From positions 95,073 through 159,072 of the IMG/VR virus record IMGVR_UViG_3300047510_002187: DNA of 64,000 nt. One strand, given 5' to 3'. Origin of the DNA: a virus. Within the stretch, counting starts at the first letter, position 1. Every line of letters starts with the position of its first letter. The translations under genes were made by a program, and so were the position numbers. Below are positions 1 to 12,300 of the stretch, piece after piece. Below the pieces are notes generated by a model. That model was not told the DNA's origin. It worked only from the letters and a program-made list of their open reading frames with translations, and did no database searches.

Positions 1-3000
1 AGTAATTATTATCAATATTTTTCTTATGACTTAAAATCAAATATTGATTATGAGACATGGAATCCATATGTAAGTAATTTAAATCACACATCAGGATTTA
101 AAAAATTTGGTAGTTTAGTTATAGACTCAAAATCAGATTATACTGGCATTTCAACTGAACAAAACCAAAGTGATTTTGTGGGCATTTCTCATATTAACCA
201 AATTGTAGATTTAAATTGTTATCATGATTTTGATTTGGTTAAAGAAAATAATATTACCATTAATAATGAATCAGTAACTGATCAAATAATTTTTAATAGC
301 AAATTTATTCAAGATTATATTGAATCTATTGGAAATAGAGTTCTAGTAATAGATGATCTATCGGACACTTTCAATAGTAATCCAAGATCAGATATTTACA
401 GTGTTGTTGATTCTTTTGATTTGGAAAATATATACAAAAAGTATTTTATTTTTATTAGAGATAAGGTATTTGTAGATTTTAAACAATCATCAATGGTTTC
501 ATTAATTCAAAATAATGAATTTGGTTATTTGAGTCAATATGGTGTAGTAGGAAATATCTCTGATCTTGGATATTTTGAGTTTAGAAGGTCTGGATCATTT
601 GGTAATTTGTTATTTTTCCCCAAAAAGTTTGATTTTGGATCATATGATGTAAGTTATATAAGTTTTGATTTATATAATACTATCACTGGTATTGGACAAA
701 CTTCATTCGGAAATGATCCTACATTAATAACTACACAAACAAATGTAACGGATGGTGTTACCACTAAGATTGTTGGAATACCAACTTCATATAAAGGATC
801 TAAGGTATTAGTACATATTAGAAGTTATGATGATACTATACCCAATGATGCCTATTATGAAGTTCATGAACTAACTCTATTACACAATGATGTTGATGTT
901 TCTGTTTTGGAATATGGACAATTTAATACTTCTTCGTTATTAGAAAATTCTGGGGTTGGTATCGCAACTTACAATGCATATATTTCTAATAATGAATTAA
1001 TATTAGATATAAAAACAAATGTAGGTTCTGGAGTATCTTTTGTTGTTAACACATCAGCAATTTCTATAGGAAATGATTCCCCAAATACTGTATCCTACCT
1101 AGACTTCAGAGAAGGAACAATAGCATCTGGATCTATTTTTATTGCAGCAAATTCTTTACCTTTTCCCTCAGTGGCAGTAAGTATGCCAAATAATTGTGAG
1201 ACATCATATATCATATCTTTGGTTCATGATCTTACCAATAATGAATATAGTATTTCCGAAATTATAACATTAAAAGATGAAATTAGTGGTGAACTTTTAG
1301 TGACAGAGTATGGTATATTAAATACGGATACAAATATTGGCGTTTATAGTGCGGATAATACTTATGGTACAGATTCATATAATTTACTTTTTACTCCAAA
1401 TCCAAATATTGACGTAAAAGTTACATACTTCCAAATGTCTCTTGGTAGATTTGATGATGCGTATAATAATCCTAATATTTTAGATTTAAATAATTATACT
1501 TTAAGTTCTGGATATGGAGAATATTTTGGAACTAGTTTAGATATTAGAAAAGAATTTAACCTAACATATAAAGGAAGTACAATATTTGAGAAGGTATTTA
1601 ATGCATCTAGTTCTGAAGTCGTTAATATTAATGACAGTTCTGTATTATTGTCGTACCATTTCTTCACTACTGGCGAAGAAATAGAATATAGATACAACAA
1701 TTCAGATACTTCCTCCGAAAATGCGATAGAGATTACGCCAACATTTATATCTGGAATAGGTGTAACTGATAAATTACCAACAACATTATATATTGTAAAG
1801 GATAGTGATATTAAAGTTAGAGTTTCTGCTTCTGCGTCACAATCTTTACAAAGCATTCCAGATGTTTTGAATTTTACAAATTTGGGAATTGGTACTGAAC
1901 ATAAATTCATTTCCAAAAAGAGAAATGAAAAATCTTTGATTGCAATTGATAATGTAATACAATCTCCTATTGTTTCTACATCAACAACTGCTGGATTAAC
2001 AACTTCTATGAGTAGGATAAATTTATATCTTAGTGTTGATGATTCTGAAGATTTATTTGGTGGCGATTTAATTAAAGTAAATAATGAAATAATGTTAATC
2101 CGAGCCGTAGATTCGCCAATTAAAAATGTTTTACTTGTAGATAGATCTCTATTGGGAACAGGAATTTCTTCTCACCCAAAAAATTCCACTGTATTCAAAG
2201 TAAAGGGAAACTATAATATAGTTGATAATAAAATTTATTTTTCAGAGGCACCATTTGGTAAAGTTCCCGTTTCAAACCCCAATGCCAGATTTGATGAAAT
2301 AGATTATTTTGGACTAGAAATAAGTTCCAGATTCAATGGTAGAGTATTTTTGAGGTCTGGTATTTCTAATTCTAATGATGATACTTATATTAATAATAAA
2401 ATTATAGATGATATTTCTAGTGAATTCAATACCATAAAATCTACTTTTGAATTAAAGTATGATAGTTCAAATATTACCGGAATATCAACAGATAATGCTA
2501 TAGTCTTAGTTAACAGTGCCGTTCAATATCCAGAATTATCTTACGTTTTAACCGAAAATGCTGGCATAACTACCATAAAAGTTAATAGTCCAGAATCAAC
2601 TACATATGATTCAAGAATAATTAGTTTGCCTAAGGGTGGAATTATATTATCTGTTGGATCTTCTGAGGGATTTGGATATCAACCATTAGTTTCTGCTGGA
2701 GGTAAACCTGTTGTATCTTCAAGTGGAACTATACAATCTATCCTAATAAACAATACTGGATCTGGATATAGACCAGGAATACAAACATCAGTGAATGTTT
2801 CAGTATTAAAAACCGATTCTTCAGATTATGAATCTGAAGTAGTTGGAATTGCTTCTATAATTAACGGAGAAGTTGTTAGCGTAACTATAACTAATCCTGG
2901 TTCTGGTTATACATCCACTAATCCACCAGATGTTGTTTTTGATCCTCCATATTCATATACAGATATACCTTTAGTTTATAGTAATGATTCTGGATCCATT

Positions 3001-4740
3001 GGTATTGGCACAGAGGCCACAGTAAATATAATTGTAGGACAATCATCTAATGTTGTAGATTTTGAATTCAAGAACCTTGGATATGGATATAAAAAGGGTG
3101 ATGTTTTAACTATAGATATTGGTGGGCAAACTGGAATACCAACCACTTCAAATTTTGTGGAATTTAAAATTTTTGTTGATTCCATTTTTAGTGATAGTTT
3201 CTCTGCTTGGACTGTCGGGGGTCTACAAATTTTAGATTCTTTTGAAGATTTATTTGATGGCACTAGAAAAAGATTTCCAATATCAATTGATGGAAATCTA
3301 GTATCTATAGTATCTAAAAAAGGATCTAATATTGATATACAATCAACACTATTAGTATTTGTGAACGATATTTTACAAGTTCCTGGCGAAGGTTATGTTT
3401 TTAATGGGGGCAGTATAATTGAATTTACAGAATCTCCAAAACCAGAAGATAAGTGTTCAATAATTTTTTACACCGGAACTAGTAATGTAGATACATTTAA
3501 TTTTGATATTTTAGAAACTGTTAAAATTGGGGATGAACTAACAATTAATAGTGATGATCCATTATATCAAGAAAAAACTAGAATTATAGAATCTATAACT
3601 AACGTAGATACTACTAAAACCAACTTCTATAATGATCAAGGAATAGATAGAGAGTCTACTCGTTTTAGACCAGTTTTATGGTGCAAACAAACTGAAGATA
3701 AGATTATTAATGGAAATTATGTCGGAAAAGATAGGGTATATTATGAACCTTACATATATCCAACAACAAATATAATTCAAAATGTCGGATTAGGTACTGA
3801 CATCATTTTTGTGGAAAGTGTTAAGACTTTCTTTGATAGTGAAAAAGAATATTTCCATAACGGGGTAAATGAAAAACCACAAAATAAAATTATTATAATA
3901 TCTCAAGACTCTGTGACTTCTGCCGCAGCAACAGCAATTGTTTCATCTTCAGGAACTATTTCATCTATTATTATTAATGATGGTGGTATAGGGTATAGCA
4001 CTGATCCATCAATTTCTATAAGCAATCCAATTGGGTTGGGAACTACCGGTAGAGCACAAGCACAGTCTTTTATTACAAATGGATCTGTATCTTCGGTTTC
4101 AATATCAACGGGAGGGTTTGGTTATGATCAAATGCAACCACCAGAAATTCTTTTTGAGTCTCCATCTCCAAAATACGAAATTTTAGATAATATTTCATAT
4201 GAAGGAGATTTTGGTGTTATTACTGGAATTTCAACAATATCAGTTGGTGCCGCATTAACAGGTATTGTGTTTGATTTATTCATTCCTCAAGATTCGGTTT
4301 TGAGAGATACTGATATAGTAAAAGTGGGGATAGCAACAACGGGAATTAGTGGTATTCAAACTGGTTATTATTTTATAGTTAAAAATTCCAATCTCGGTAA
4401 TGGTTTAAAATCTTTAGATTTATCGGGAAATGTATTATCTATAGGAAATAGTTTTATAGATAATACTTATCAAGTTGCTTCAGTTTCCATCGCACAAACA
4501 TCAGTTCCGGGCATTGGAATAACATATGTTGCCAAAGTAATTGTTGGAGTATCTTCATATAATAATTTGACCGGATTAGGATTCAGTGATTTTTATGGCG
4601 AATATAGTTGGGGAAGAATTTCTTCTTCAACTGAAAAAACCGAAAATGAATTCATATCTTATGGATATAATGGAATATCTACTTCTCCAGTGATCCAAAG
4701 ATTTAATAGATTAAAATATATCGGGTATTCAACTACATAA
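1..4740 (+). CDS. Large baseplate/tail structural protein, 5' end outside window
   Basis: Frame 1 is open from the first base to a stop at 4738-4740, so at least 1579 residues are present and the true start is upstream; the GTG at 178 is only an internal codon. The protein is rich in Ser, Asn, Ile and Gly and reads as beta structure. Glycine-tyrosine repeats (SSSGTI-x-SI-hydrophobic, then GSGY) are at about bases 2690-3130 and 3920-4160. A second module, with an EIMLIR core and a DRSLLGTG turn, is at about 2011-2210. Both also occur in later tail genes. The gene sits directly before gp8, the place of gp7 in T4, so a baseplate wedge role is inferred from position and style. I recognise no T4 gp7 sequence motif. 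A tail-fibre-related protein is the alternative. Confidence 0.75.
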   Translation, partial: SNYYQYFSYDLKSNIDYETWNPYVSNLNHTSGFKKFGSLVIDSKSDYTGISTEQNQSDFVGISHINQIVDLNCYHDFDLVKENNITINNESVTDQIIFNSKFIQDYIESIGNRVLVIDDLSDTFNSNPRSDIYSVVDSFDLENIYKKYFIFIRDKVFVDFKQSSMVSLIQNNEFGYLSQYGVVGNISDLGYFEFRRSGSFGNLLFFPKKFDFGSYDVSYISFDLYNTITGIGQTSFGNDPTLITTQTNVTDGVTTKIVGIPTSYKGSKVLVHIRSYDDTIPNDAYYEVHELTLLHNDVDVSVLEYGQFNTSSLLENSGVGIATYNAYISNNELILDIKTNVGSGVSFVVNTSAISIGNDSPNTVSYLDFREGTIASGSIFIAANSLPFPSVAVSMPNNCETSYIISLVHDLTNNEYSISEIITLKDEISGELLVTEYGILNTDTNIGVYSADNTYGTDSYNLLFTPNPNIDVKVTYFQMSLGRFDDAYNNPNILDLNNYTLSSGYGEYFGTSLDIRKEFNLTYKGSTIFEKVFNASSSEVVNINDSSVLLSYHFFTTGEEIEYRYNNSDTSSENAIEITPTFISGIGVTDKLPTTLYIVKDSDIKVRVSASASQSLQSIPDVLNFTNLGIGTEHKFISKKRNEKSLIAIDNVIQSPIVSTSTTAGLTTSMSRINLYLSVDDSEDLFGGDLIKVNNEIMLIRAVDSPIKNVLLVDRSLLGTGISSHPKNSTVFKVKGNYNIVDNKIYFSEAPFGKVPVSNPNARFDEIDYFGLEISSRFNGRVFLRSGISNSNDDTYINNKIIDDISSEFNTIKSTFELKYDSSNITGISTDNAIVLVNSAVQYPELSYVLTENAGITTIKVNSPESTTYDSRIISLPKGGIILSVGSSEGFGYQPLVSAGGKPVVSSSGTIQSILINNTGSGYRPGIQTSVNVSVLKTDSSDYESEVVGIASIINGEVVSVTITNPGSGYTSTNPPDVVFDPPYSYTDIPLVYSNDSGSIGIGTEATVNIIVGQSSNVVDFEFKNLGYGYKKGDVLTIDIGGQTGIPTTSNFVEFKIFVDSIFSDSFSAWTVGGLQILDSFEDLFDGTRKRFPISIDGNLVSIVSKKGSNIDIQSTLLVFVNDILQVPGEGYVFNGGSIIEFTESPKPEDKCSIIFYTGTSNVDTFNFDILETVKIGDELTINSDDPLYQEKTRIIESITNVDTTKTNFYNDQGIDRESTRFRPVLWCKQTEDKIINGNYVGKDRVYYEPYIYPTTNIIQNVGLGTDIIFVESVKTFFDSEKEYFHNGVNEKPQNKIIIISQDSVTSAAATAIVSSSGTISSIIINDGGIGYSTDPSISISNPIGLGTTGRAQAQSFITNGSVSSVSISTGGFGYDQMQPPEILFESPSPKYEILDNISYEGDFGVITGISTISVGAALTGIVFDLFIPQDSVLRDTDIVKVGIATTGISGIQTGYYFIVKNSNLGNGLKSLDLSGNVLSIGNSFIDNTYQVASVSIAQTSVPGIGITYVAKVIVGVSSYNNLTGLGFSDFYGEYSWGRISSSTEKTENEFISYGYNGISTSPVIQRFNRLKYIGYSTT

Positions 4741-4743
4741 ATA
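4736..4743 (+). promoter_or_regulatory. Late promoter octamer CATAAATA before gene 8
   Basis: CATAAATA overlaps the stop of the preceding gene and lies 16 bases before the gene 8 start. It matches the T4 late promoter (TATAAATA) and the NATAAATA form reported for cyanophage S-PM2, read by the gp55 sigma factor encoded at 33626-34123. AT-rich sequence makes chance matches common, so the position before a virion gene carries most of the weight. Confidence 0.5.
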
Positions 4744-4759
4744 TATAAAAAACCGTAAA

Positions 4760-6334
4760 ATGTCTGCAATTATAACTGACCAATTAAGGATATTAAATGC
4801 GAAAAATTTTGTTTCAAATTTAATATCTACTGATAGATCATATTATACTTTTATCGGTCTTCCAAATGCTACCGATTATGATGAAAATTGGGATGCAACT
4901 CCACCATCACCAAAAGACAATTTTGATCAAGAGAATGATTATTGGGATTCAATGATCGCATTGAAAAAAATAAAACCTAGTGATGTTAGTTTGGTTGTAA
5001 GAAAAATAACGTGGGAATCTGGTATAACTTATGACATGTATCGTCATGATATCAGTAGAACAAAATTATCTTTACCTTCACAGTCTACAAATTTATATAA
5101 TTCAAATTTTTATGTAATTAATAGTGAGTACAAGGTTTATATATGTTTACATAACGGAACAGATCCGGAAAATCCGGAAGGAAGACCATCTTTAGATGAA
5201 CCAACATTTTCAGATTTAGAACCAAGATCTGCGGGTGATAGTGGTGATGGTTATGTATGGAAATACTTATTCACGATACCTCCTAGTGATATAATTAAAT
5301 TTGATAGTATTAATTTTATTCCTGTCCCGAAAAATTGGGGAGAAGATACTTCCAGTTCACCCATAAAATTAAATGCGAAAACAAGTGGACAATTAAAAAT
5401 TGTAACAATCGTTGACAGAGGATCTAATTTGGGTCCTGGGGATACGGTGTACACTAATGTTCCAATTGATGGTGATGGTACTGGAGCAACTGCTACTATT
5501 GTAATTAATAATGAATCGCAAGTAGAATCAGTGACAGTTTCTAATGGTGGTGAAGGTTATACATATGGAACAATAAATTTAAAAAATTCATCAATAGATA
5601 CAAATACACCAAACTTTTCGTCTCCTATTTTTGATGTTATTATTCCACCCAAAGGTGGGCATGGTCATGACGTTTATCGTGAACTTGGATCTTTTAATGT
5701 CTTATTATATTCTAGAATTGAAAATGATAACGAAAATCCAGATTTTATTGTAGGAAATCAAATTTCAAGATTTGGTATTGTGGAAAGTCCAAAAAAATAT
5801 AATTCCACAGATTTATTAACTGATGATAAAGTTAGTTCTTTGTCCGCAATAAAATTAAAAGGAAATATTGAAGATGCGGTTTTCCCTCAAGATAGTCAAA
5901 TATCCCAGACTGTAGGGGCAGGAATGACTGCTGTAGGAAAAGTCATTTCGTATGATAGAAATACCGGAATATTGAAGTATTGGCAGGATAGATCATCTTA
6001 TGGGTTTAACTATGATGAAACTAAAAATGATAGTCCAGATTACGGATTTAAAAAAATTAGTTTTACATCTTTTCCCGGTGCAGGAGGAAGTTTAATAATT
6101 CAAGGTGAAAATTTCAATTTGGAAATAGATAATGAATTTGGAACTCCTTCGTCCCCCGGTATTACAACCCAAATAAATAATAAAGTATATTATTTGGGTC
6201 AAGAATTTCAGTACGGAATTTCTAATCCGGAAGTTAAAAAATATTCTGGTAATATAATATATGTAGATAATAGACCTTCCATAACAAGATCTAAAAATCA
6301 AAAAGAAGATATTAAAATCATTTTGCAATTCTAA
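4760..6334 (+). CDS. 8: Baseplate wedge subunit gp8
   Basis: 524 residues, against 334 for T4 gp8. Two blocks match my memory of T4 gp8: DGYVWKYLFTIPP at residues 163-175 (T4 has DGYVWEYLFEIPP), and the C-terminal stretch with NRPSI followed by EDIKIILQF (T4 has NRPPI and EEINILFTF). gp8 is a dimeric wedge component joining gp6, gp7 and gp10 in the baseplate. The extra length is largely an inserted beta repeat at residues about 207-280, with a GATATI strand and GGEGY turn of the kind also found in gp14 and the flanking large proteins. The start at 4760 follows a late promoter octamer by 16 bases. The next gene begins 5 bases after the stop. Confidence 0.9.
   Translation: MSAIITDQLRILNAKNFVSNLISTDRSYYTFIGLPNATDYDENWDATPPSPKDNFDQENDYWDSMIALKKIKPSDVSLVVRKITWESGITYDMYRHDISRTKLSLPSQSTNLYNSNFYVINSEYKVYICLHNGTDPENPEGRPSLDEPTFSDLEPRSAGDSGDGYVWKYLFTIPPSDIIKFDSINFIPVPKNWGEDTSSSPIKLNAKTSGQLKIVTIVDRGSNLGPGDTVYTNVPIDGDGTGATATIVINNESQVESVTVSNGGEGYTYGTINLKNSSIDTNTPNFSSPIFDVIIPPKGGHGHDVYRELGSFNVLLYSRIENDNENPDFIVGNQISRFGIVESPKKYNSTDLLTDDKVSSLSAIKLKGNIEDAVFPQDSQISQTVGAGMTAVGKVISYDRNTGILKYWQDRSSYGFNYDETKNDSPDYGFKKISFTSFPGAGGSLIIQGENFNLEIDNEFGTPSSPGITTQINNKVYYLGQEFQYGISNPEVKKYSGNIIYVDNRPSITRSKNQKEDIKIILQF
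5378..5599 (+). repeat. Beta repeat inserted in gp8
   Basis: Protein-level repeat, residues about 207-280 of gp8, with the pattern GATA-x-I, then V-x-SVTVSNGG-x-GY. T4 gp8 has no such segment at this place as far as I recall. It is the same module as those in gp14 (16003-16506) and in the two giant neighbours. Confidence 0.6.
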
Positions 6335-6339
6335 AGGTT

Positions 6340-9300
6340 ATGCCACAAGAAACTAACTTAAATGTTTTTCCTTATTATGATGATTTTGACCCAATTAAGG
6401 ATTACTATAAGGTATTATTTAAACCTGGGTATCCAATACAGGCAAGAGAGTTAACCAATTTACAATCTATTTTACAAAATCAGATTGAAAATTTTGGAAG
6501 TCATATCTTCAAAGAAGGTTCCATGGTAATACCTGGACAAATCAGGTATGAAAATCCTATCAATGCTGTTGAAGTTGAAAGTCAATTTGGAAATATTCCA
6601 ATATCAGTATATTTTAAGGATCTTGTTGGGAAAAAGGTAAGGGGTTCCTTAAGTGGCGTTTCTGCTGAAATTTTTTATGTTTTAAGCAATATAAATTCCG
6701 AAAGAAATAACTATACACTTTATGTTAAATATTTGGAAAGTGGTGGAAGTAATTTTGAAAACAAAATATTTCAGGATGGTGAAACATTAGTATTAGAGTC
6801 TAGTCTCTCATATGGTGAGTTGTCTTTCTCTATACCTGCTGGTCAAGGAGTTGCTAATGTTATTAGAACTTCTAGAGCATCTGGAGTATCCATTGCTTCT
6901 GGAATTTATTTTGTTCGCGGAATTTTTGCAAGAGTATCGCCACAGTTTATATTACTTGATCAATACTCATTAAACCCATCATATAAAGTTGGTTTTAATG
7001 TAATAGAAAGTATTGTAAATCAAAATCAAGATGAATCTCTATCGGATAATGCTCAAGGGTTTAATAATTATGCCGCCCCTGGTGCAGATAGATTTTCAAT
7101 GGAATTGGTCTTAGATAAAAGAGATCTAAATGACCTTGAAACATCTAATTTTGTAGAACTATTAAGAGTAAGCAACGGTATACCAGAATTTTTTAATACA
7201 AATGTTCAATATAACTTAATTAGGGACGAATTAGCAAAAAGAACTTTTGATGAGTCTGGAAATTATTTTGTAAAACCATTCACATTATTTGTTAGAGACA
7301 GTTTAAACGATAGGGTGCTAAGTAATGGTATTTACTTTGAAGGTCAGCAAACAATAAATGGAAATATACCATCAGAAGATATGATGGTATATCAGATTGG
7401 ACCTGGAAAGGCGTATGTTAATGGGTATGATGTAGAAACTATATCAGCAAGATTACTTGATGTCAAGAAACCTAGAACAACAAAAACCTTACAGAATCAA
7501 GTAATCCCATACAATGCGGGATCTCTAGTCGTAGTTAATAATATCTACGGATCCGCTGCAATAGGGTTAGGGACGGATGCAACAGTAAGTCTTAACAATT
7601 CTAGACTTGGTTTAAATAAATCTGTAGCAGCAGGCGATGAAATAGGAGTAGCAAGAGTATATGATTTTGTTCCAGAAAGTGATTATGTTGATAACACCAG
7701 TAGATTAAGTTTGCGTTTATTTGATATTCAAACTTACACTAAAATTGGTTTAACTGCCGGATTTAGTTCTATCCTCTCAAAATCTACTCATATTAAAGGT
7801 AAACGAAGTAATGCATCTGGTTACTTGACGGAAAATCTTTCTATTGGTAGTAAAATTCTAACTTTATATAATGTTTCTGGAAATTTCTTAGAAAATGAAC
7901 CTATTATCATAGATAGTATAGAAGATAGTAGATTAATAAATGAAGTTACTGATTATTCAATAAATGATATTAAATCTATATACTCAAATATTGATGGAAA
8001 AATATTTAATTGTGACACAGTATTAGATAAAAAATCTTATATTGCAAAACCGGGCACAACATTTAGATTTAATAATGGTGTAGTTTCTGCTGGTTTAGAG
8101 AATACATTCACAAATACTATAAAAATTGGTGATATAATTTCATACACAGGCACAAGTTTTAGTGGAGATCCAATTTATAATGTAGTAACTAATGTTGGTG
8201 CTGGCGGAACAAACTTTACAGTATCTAGTATCATTTCAGTTTCTGGAGTTTGTAATGGAACTTTGACTACGGGAACATTTGAAGTGACAAATGTATTAAA
8301 AATATCCTCTATTTTGAGTTCTGAAAATTCTTCATTATTAACTAGATTAAATCAATCTAATATTTCTTCTATAAATTTTGATGATGGTGAGTTAAAGCAA
8401 AGAAGAATATACAAAGATGTTTCAGTAAATTCTAATAGTACAATAAGTGTAACTATAGATTCTATAGAAAAAGATATATTTTTTGATTCATTTGACGAAG
8501 ATAGATTTGTTATAACTTACTCTGATGGTTCTATTGAACCCATAAGAAGAGACAAATATGATTTGGATACCACCGGAAAAATATTAACGTTTAGAGGATT
8601 GACCAAATCCAGTGGAACTGCGGATATTATAACCACTATAATAAACTTAAAACCTACTTCTAAAATTAAAAAGTTAAACAAAGTTTCTACTTTAATCGTT
8701 GATGGGTCAAAATATAATTCTTCGGGTATCGGAACTACTACTTTAAATGATGGTCTTTCATACAGAATTCCTTATGGAACGAGGGTTCAAGATGACGAAA
8801 TTTCATTAAATGTTTGTGATGTTATCCGCGTTATCGGAATTTATGAATCAAATGGAATAGAAGATCCATTTCTTCCAAGGGTTAAATTGACATCATTTAC
8901 CAATCCATTGGTAAATAATCAAAATTTTATAATTGGAGAGCAAATTATTGGAGAAACAACTGGATCAGTTGCAATTGTCGTAAGTAAAATAGATTCAGAT
9001 TCTTTAGAGTATGTTTATTTAAATACTTTCCAATTTGCAGAAAATGAAACTATAGTTGGTAAAGAATCTAATACTAGATCAACAGTTTCCCAACTCTTCA
9101 ATGGTAGTAAAAATATAACTCAAAATTATCTACTTGATGATGGACAAAGAGATACTATCTACGATTATAGTAGAATTGTAAGAAAGAAAAATGTTGAAGA
9201 ACCTAAGAAAAAACTAAAAATAGTATTTCAAAATTATACCATAGATTCTTTAGATACTGGAGAATTTGTAACTGCAAATAGTTATGCAGAAAATTTATTT

Positions 9301-12300
9301 AAACATGATATTTCATATTATCAAAATTCAAGACTTACTGATTATATTGACATAAGACCTCGCGTTGCCCCTTATGTTTTATCAACCAAGTCACCTTTTG
9401 AATTTGATTCAAGAAATTTTGATAACTCTGGTCAATATTCTAAGTATCCTCTTTGTCCAGATGAGAATATCGTAATATCATATTCTTACTATTTGGGTAG
9501 AATTGATAGAGTGTATCTCAATTCAGATGGAACTTTTGAGGTTTCTGAGGGAATTCCTTCAGAAAATCCAGTTCCACCACCATTGAAATCAAATGCATTT
9601 GATATTGCAACTATCTACATTCCACCTTATGTTTATAATGCCAAAAATATAAATGTGGATATGTCTGTCCATAAGAGATATAGAATGCAAGATATATCTT
9701 TATTGGAAGATAGAATTGAAAGGGTTGAAAAATTTACCACACTTTCTATGTTGGAAAGTAAGACGGAAAATTTCACTATTCGTGATGTAGAAACAGGTCT
9801 AGATAGATTTAAATCTGGATTTTTTGTAGATAATTTTAATTCCCATGAATATCATGATTTACAGAATCCGAGTTTTAGAACTTGCATTGACACTAGCACA
9901 AATACTCTAAGACCTCTACATTATACTACTTCAATTGATTTACAGTTAGGTTCTGAGGTCATTGAAGGTATTGGGACAACTTATGAACCAAATAAGGATC
10001 AAAGTTATGTATCTGATTTAGGTTCTCCTGGAATAAGAAAAACTGGCGATTTAATTACATTAAATTATAATAATATTCAATATTTTGAGCAACCATATGC
10101 ATCTAAAACTGAAAGTGTTACTCCATTTTTAGTAAAATATTGGTCAGGTCTTATTGAATTAAATCCTCCAATTGATAGTTGGGTTGAAGAAAGAACAATC
10201 AATACTACAAGTTTTAATGAAGTTGTCAATAATCAAGAACCTTTGCCCGATGAAAATATAACAAGGGTTCAAAATGTTGTAGTCAACAGAGAAGTGTGGA
10301 CTAATCCGCCATTACCACAAACTGGAATACCTCCTTTTGATTGGATTACAAATGCTAGAAACATACTTACTGGAATTAGAAGAATTGGTGGAATTGATAT
10401 AGATTTTAGACCAGATCTAAATTCAAGAATTTTTTCAAATAATGTTCAAAATTTAGTGGGTTCTGATATTATTAATTTAGCAGTGATTAGAGATCGTGTA
10501 ACAGATGCTGACAGAGAACTAATAAGAAGACTATTGCCCACTGATGCTGCAAATAATTTCTTAACTGAGATTGGTAGATCAACTGCTAGATCATTATCTA
10601 TTAGATTTGTTCCTGGCAATAATGGATCTATTATTGAAAATCGCGTTAATACTACAAGTACAGAATCCACTAGTAATACTAGAACAATAATTATTCCTCC
10701 AGAAATTTTAACTACAACAACTACTTCCGAATCTATATCTAACTATACAGAACCAGTAAGATTTTTAAGAAGTAGAAATATTGAATTTGATGTAAAAGGT
10801 TTGAGACCAGTTACTAGATTCTATTCTTTCTTTGAAGGTATAGATGTTAGTAAATACATAATACCAAAATTACTAGAAATTGAAATGATTTCTGGTAAAT
10901 TTGAAATTGGAGAAACTGTTGAAAGTGATCCACATTTTGTAACTAATAAAATAAGATTTAGATTATGTAAACCAAATCACAGAACTGGTCCTTTTGACGG
11001 ATCTAATCCTCCATTTATAACAAATCCTATCCCTGTACTAGATTTTACCACTGGTCAAATTCTAGATCAGAATAACACACAAAAGTTGGATATATTTGCA
11101 TTAAATCCCTATAATCAAAGTCCGTTTCCAGAGGATTATAGTGAGTCATCTACAGTATTAAATGTAGATACTAGATCATTACAGATGCCATCAGAAACAA
11201 ATTATTTTGGATCAATTTCTGCTGGAATGAGGCTGATTGGTAAAAAATCTGGAGCAATAGCAAGAATTTCAAATATTAGATTAGTATCTGATAATCAAGG
11301 AAGATTAATAGGATCTTTGTTCATTCCAGATCCAAATGTTCCAGGTAATCCACAATGGATTAATGGAGAAAACACATTTACTGTTATTGATACTCAATCA
11401 TTGCAGCAAATTTCTAATGAATCTGTAAATGAAAGTTCCGCAGAAGCAGAATTTTCTTCTTCTGCAGTCTCAAATGTAACAGAAAGTAATATCATAACAA
11501 CTAGAAATGTTACTATAATTCCTGCAAGAAATATTAATGTAACTACAATAACAAATACAACAACTAATTTAACAACAATCACACAAAGAAGGCAACAAAC
11601 AAATCCAACTTTCCAAACCAGAGTTTGGGAAAATGTTGATCCTCTAGCACAATCATTTTATGTTAGAGAAGATACTGGTATATTCTTAACTGCCGTAGAT
11701 GTTTTCTTTGAAACTAAAGATGATTCCATTCCAGTTACTTTACAAATAAGGACCATGAGTGGAGGAGTTCCTAGTAATGTAGTTATCCCATTCTCTGAAG
11801 TAACCTATACTCCAGACAAAATAGAAGTATCTTCAAATGGATCAGTTGCTACTAGGTTTACTTTCCCATCACCAGTTTATTTGCCAGGTCCTCAACAATT
11901 AGAAGTAAGACAATCGCCCATTGCAAGTCAACAAACATCGGAATTTGCTGTAGTTTTACTTTCTAATAGTCCTCAATATAGAGTATTTGTTGCGGAACTT
12001 GGTAAGGATGATATACAAACTGGTATTAAATTATCTGCACAACCTACTTTAGGAAGTCTATTCAAATCCCAAAATGGATCTACTTGGACTCCTTCACAAT
12101 TAGAAGATCTTAAATATAGGTTGTATAGAGCAGATTTTGTAAATGAAGGTTTGGTTAGATTTTTCAATCCTACATTGAGTTTAAAAAATCAAAAAATAAC
12201 TGTTACTGGAGAAAATCAGTTTACAACATTATCTAAAAAGATCATAGTTGGATTAGGATCTACAGGATTTAATCAAGCAACAGTAAAACCTGGAATAACA

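Noticed and set aside
178-180. GTG as start of the first gene
   Set aside because: The frame is open through base 1 with the same composition, so the gene continues upstream of the window.
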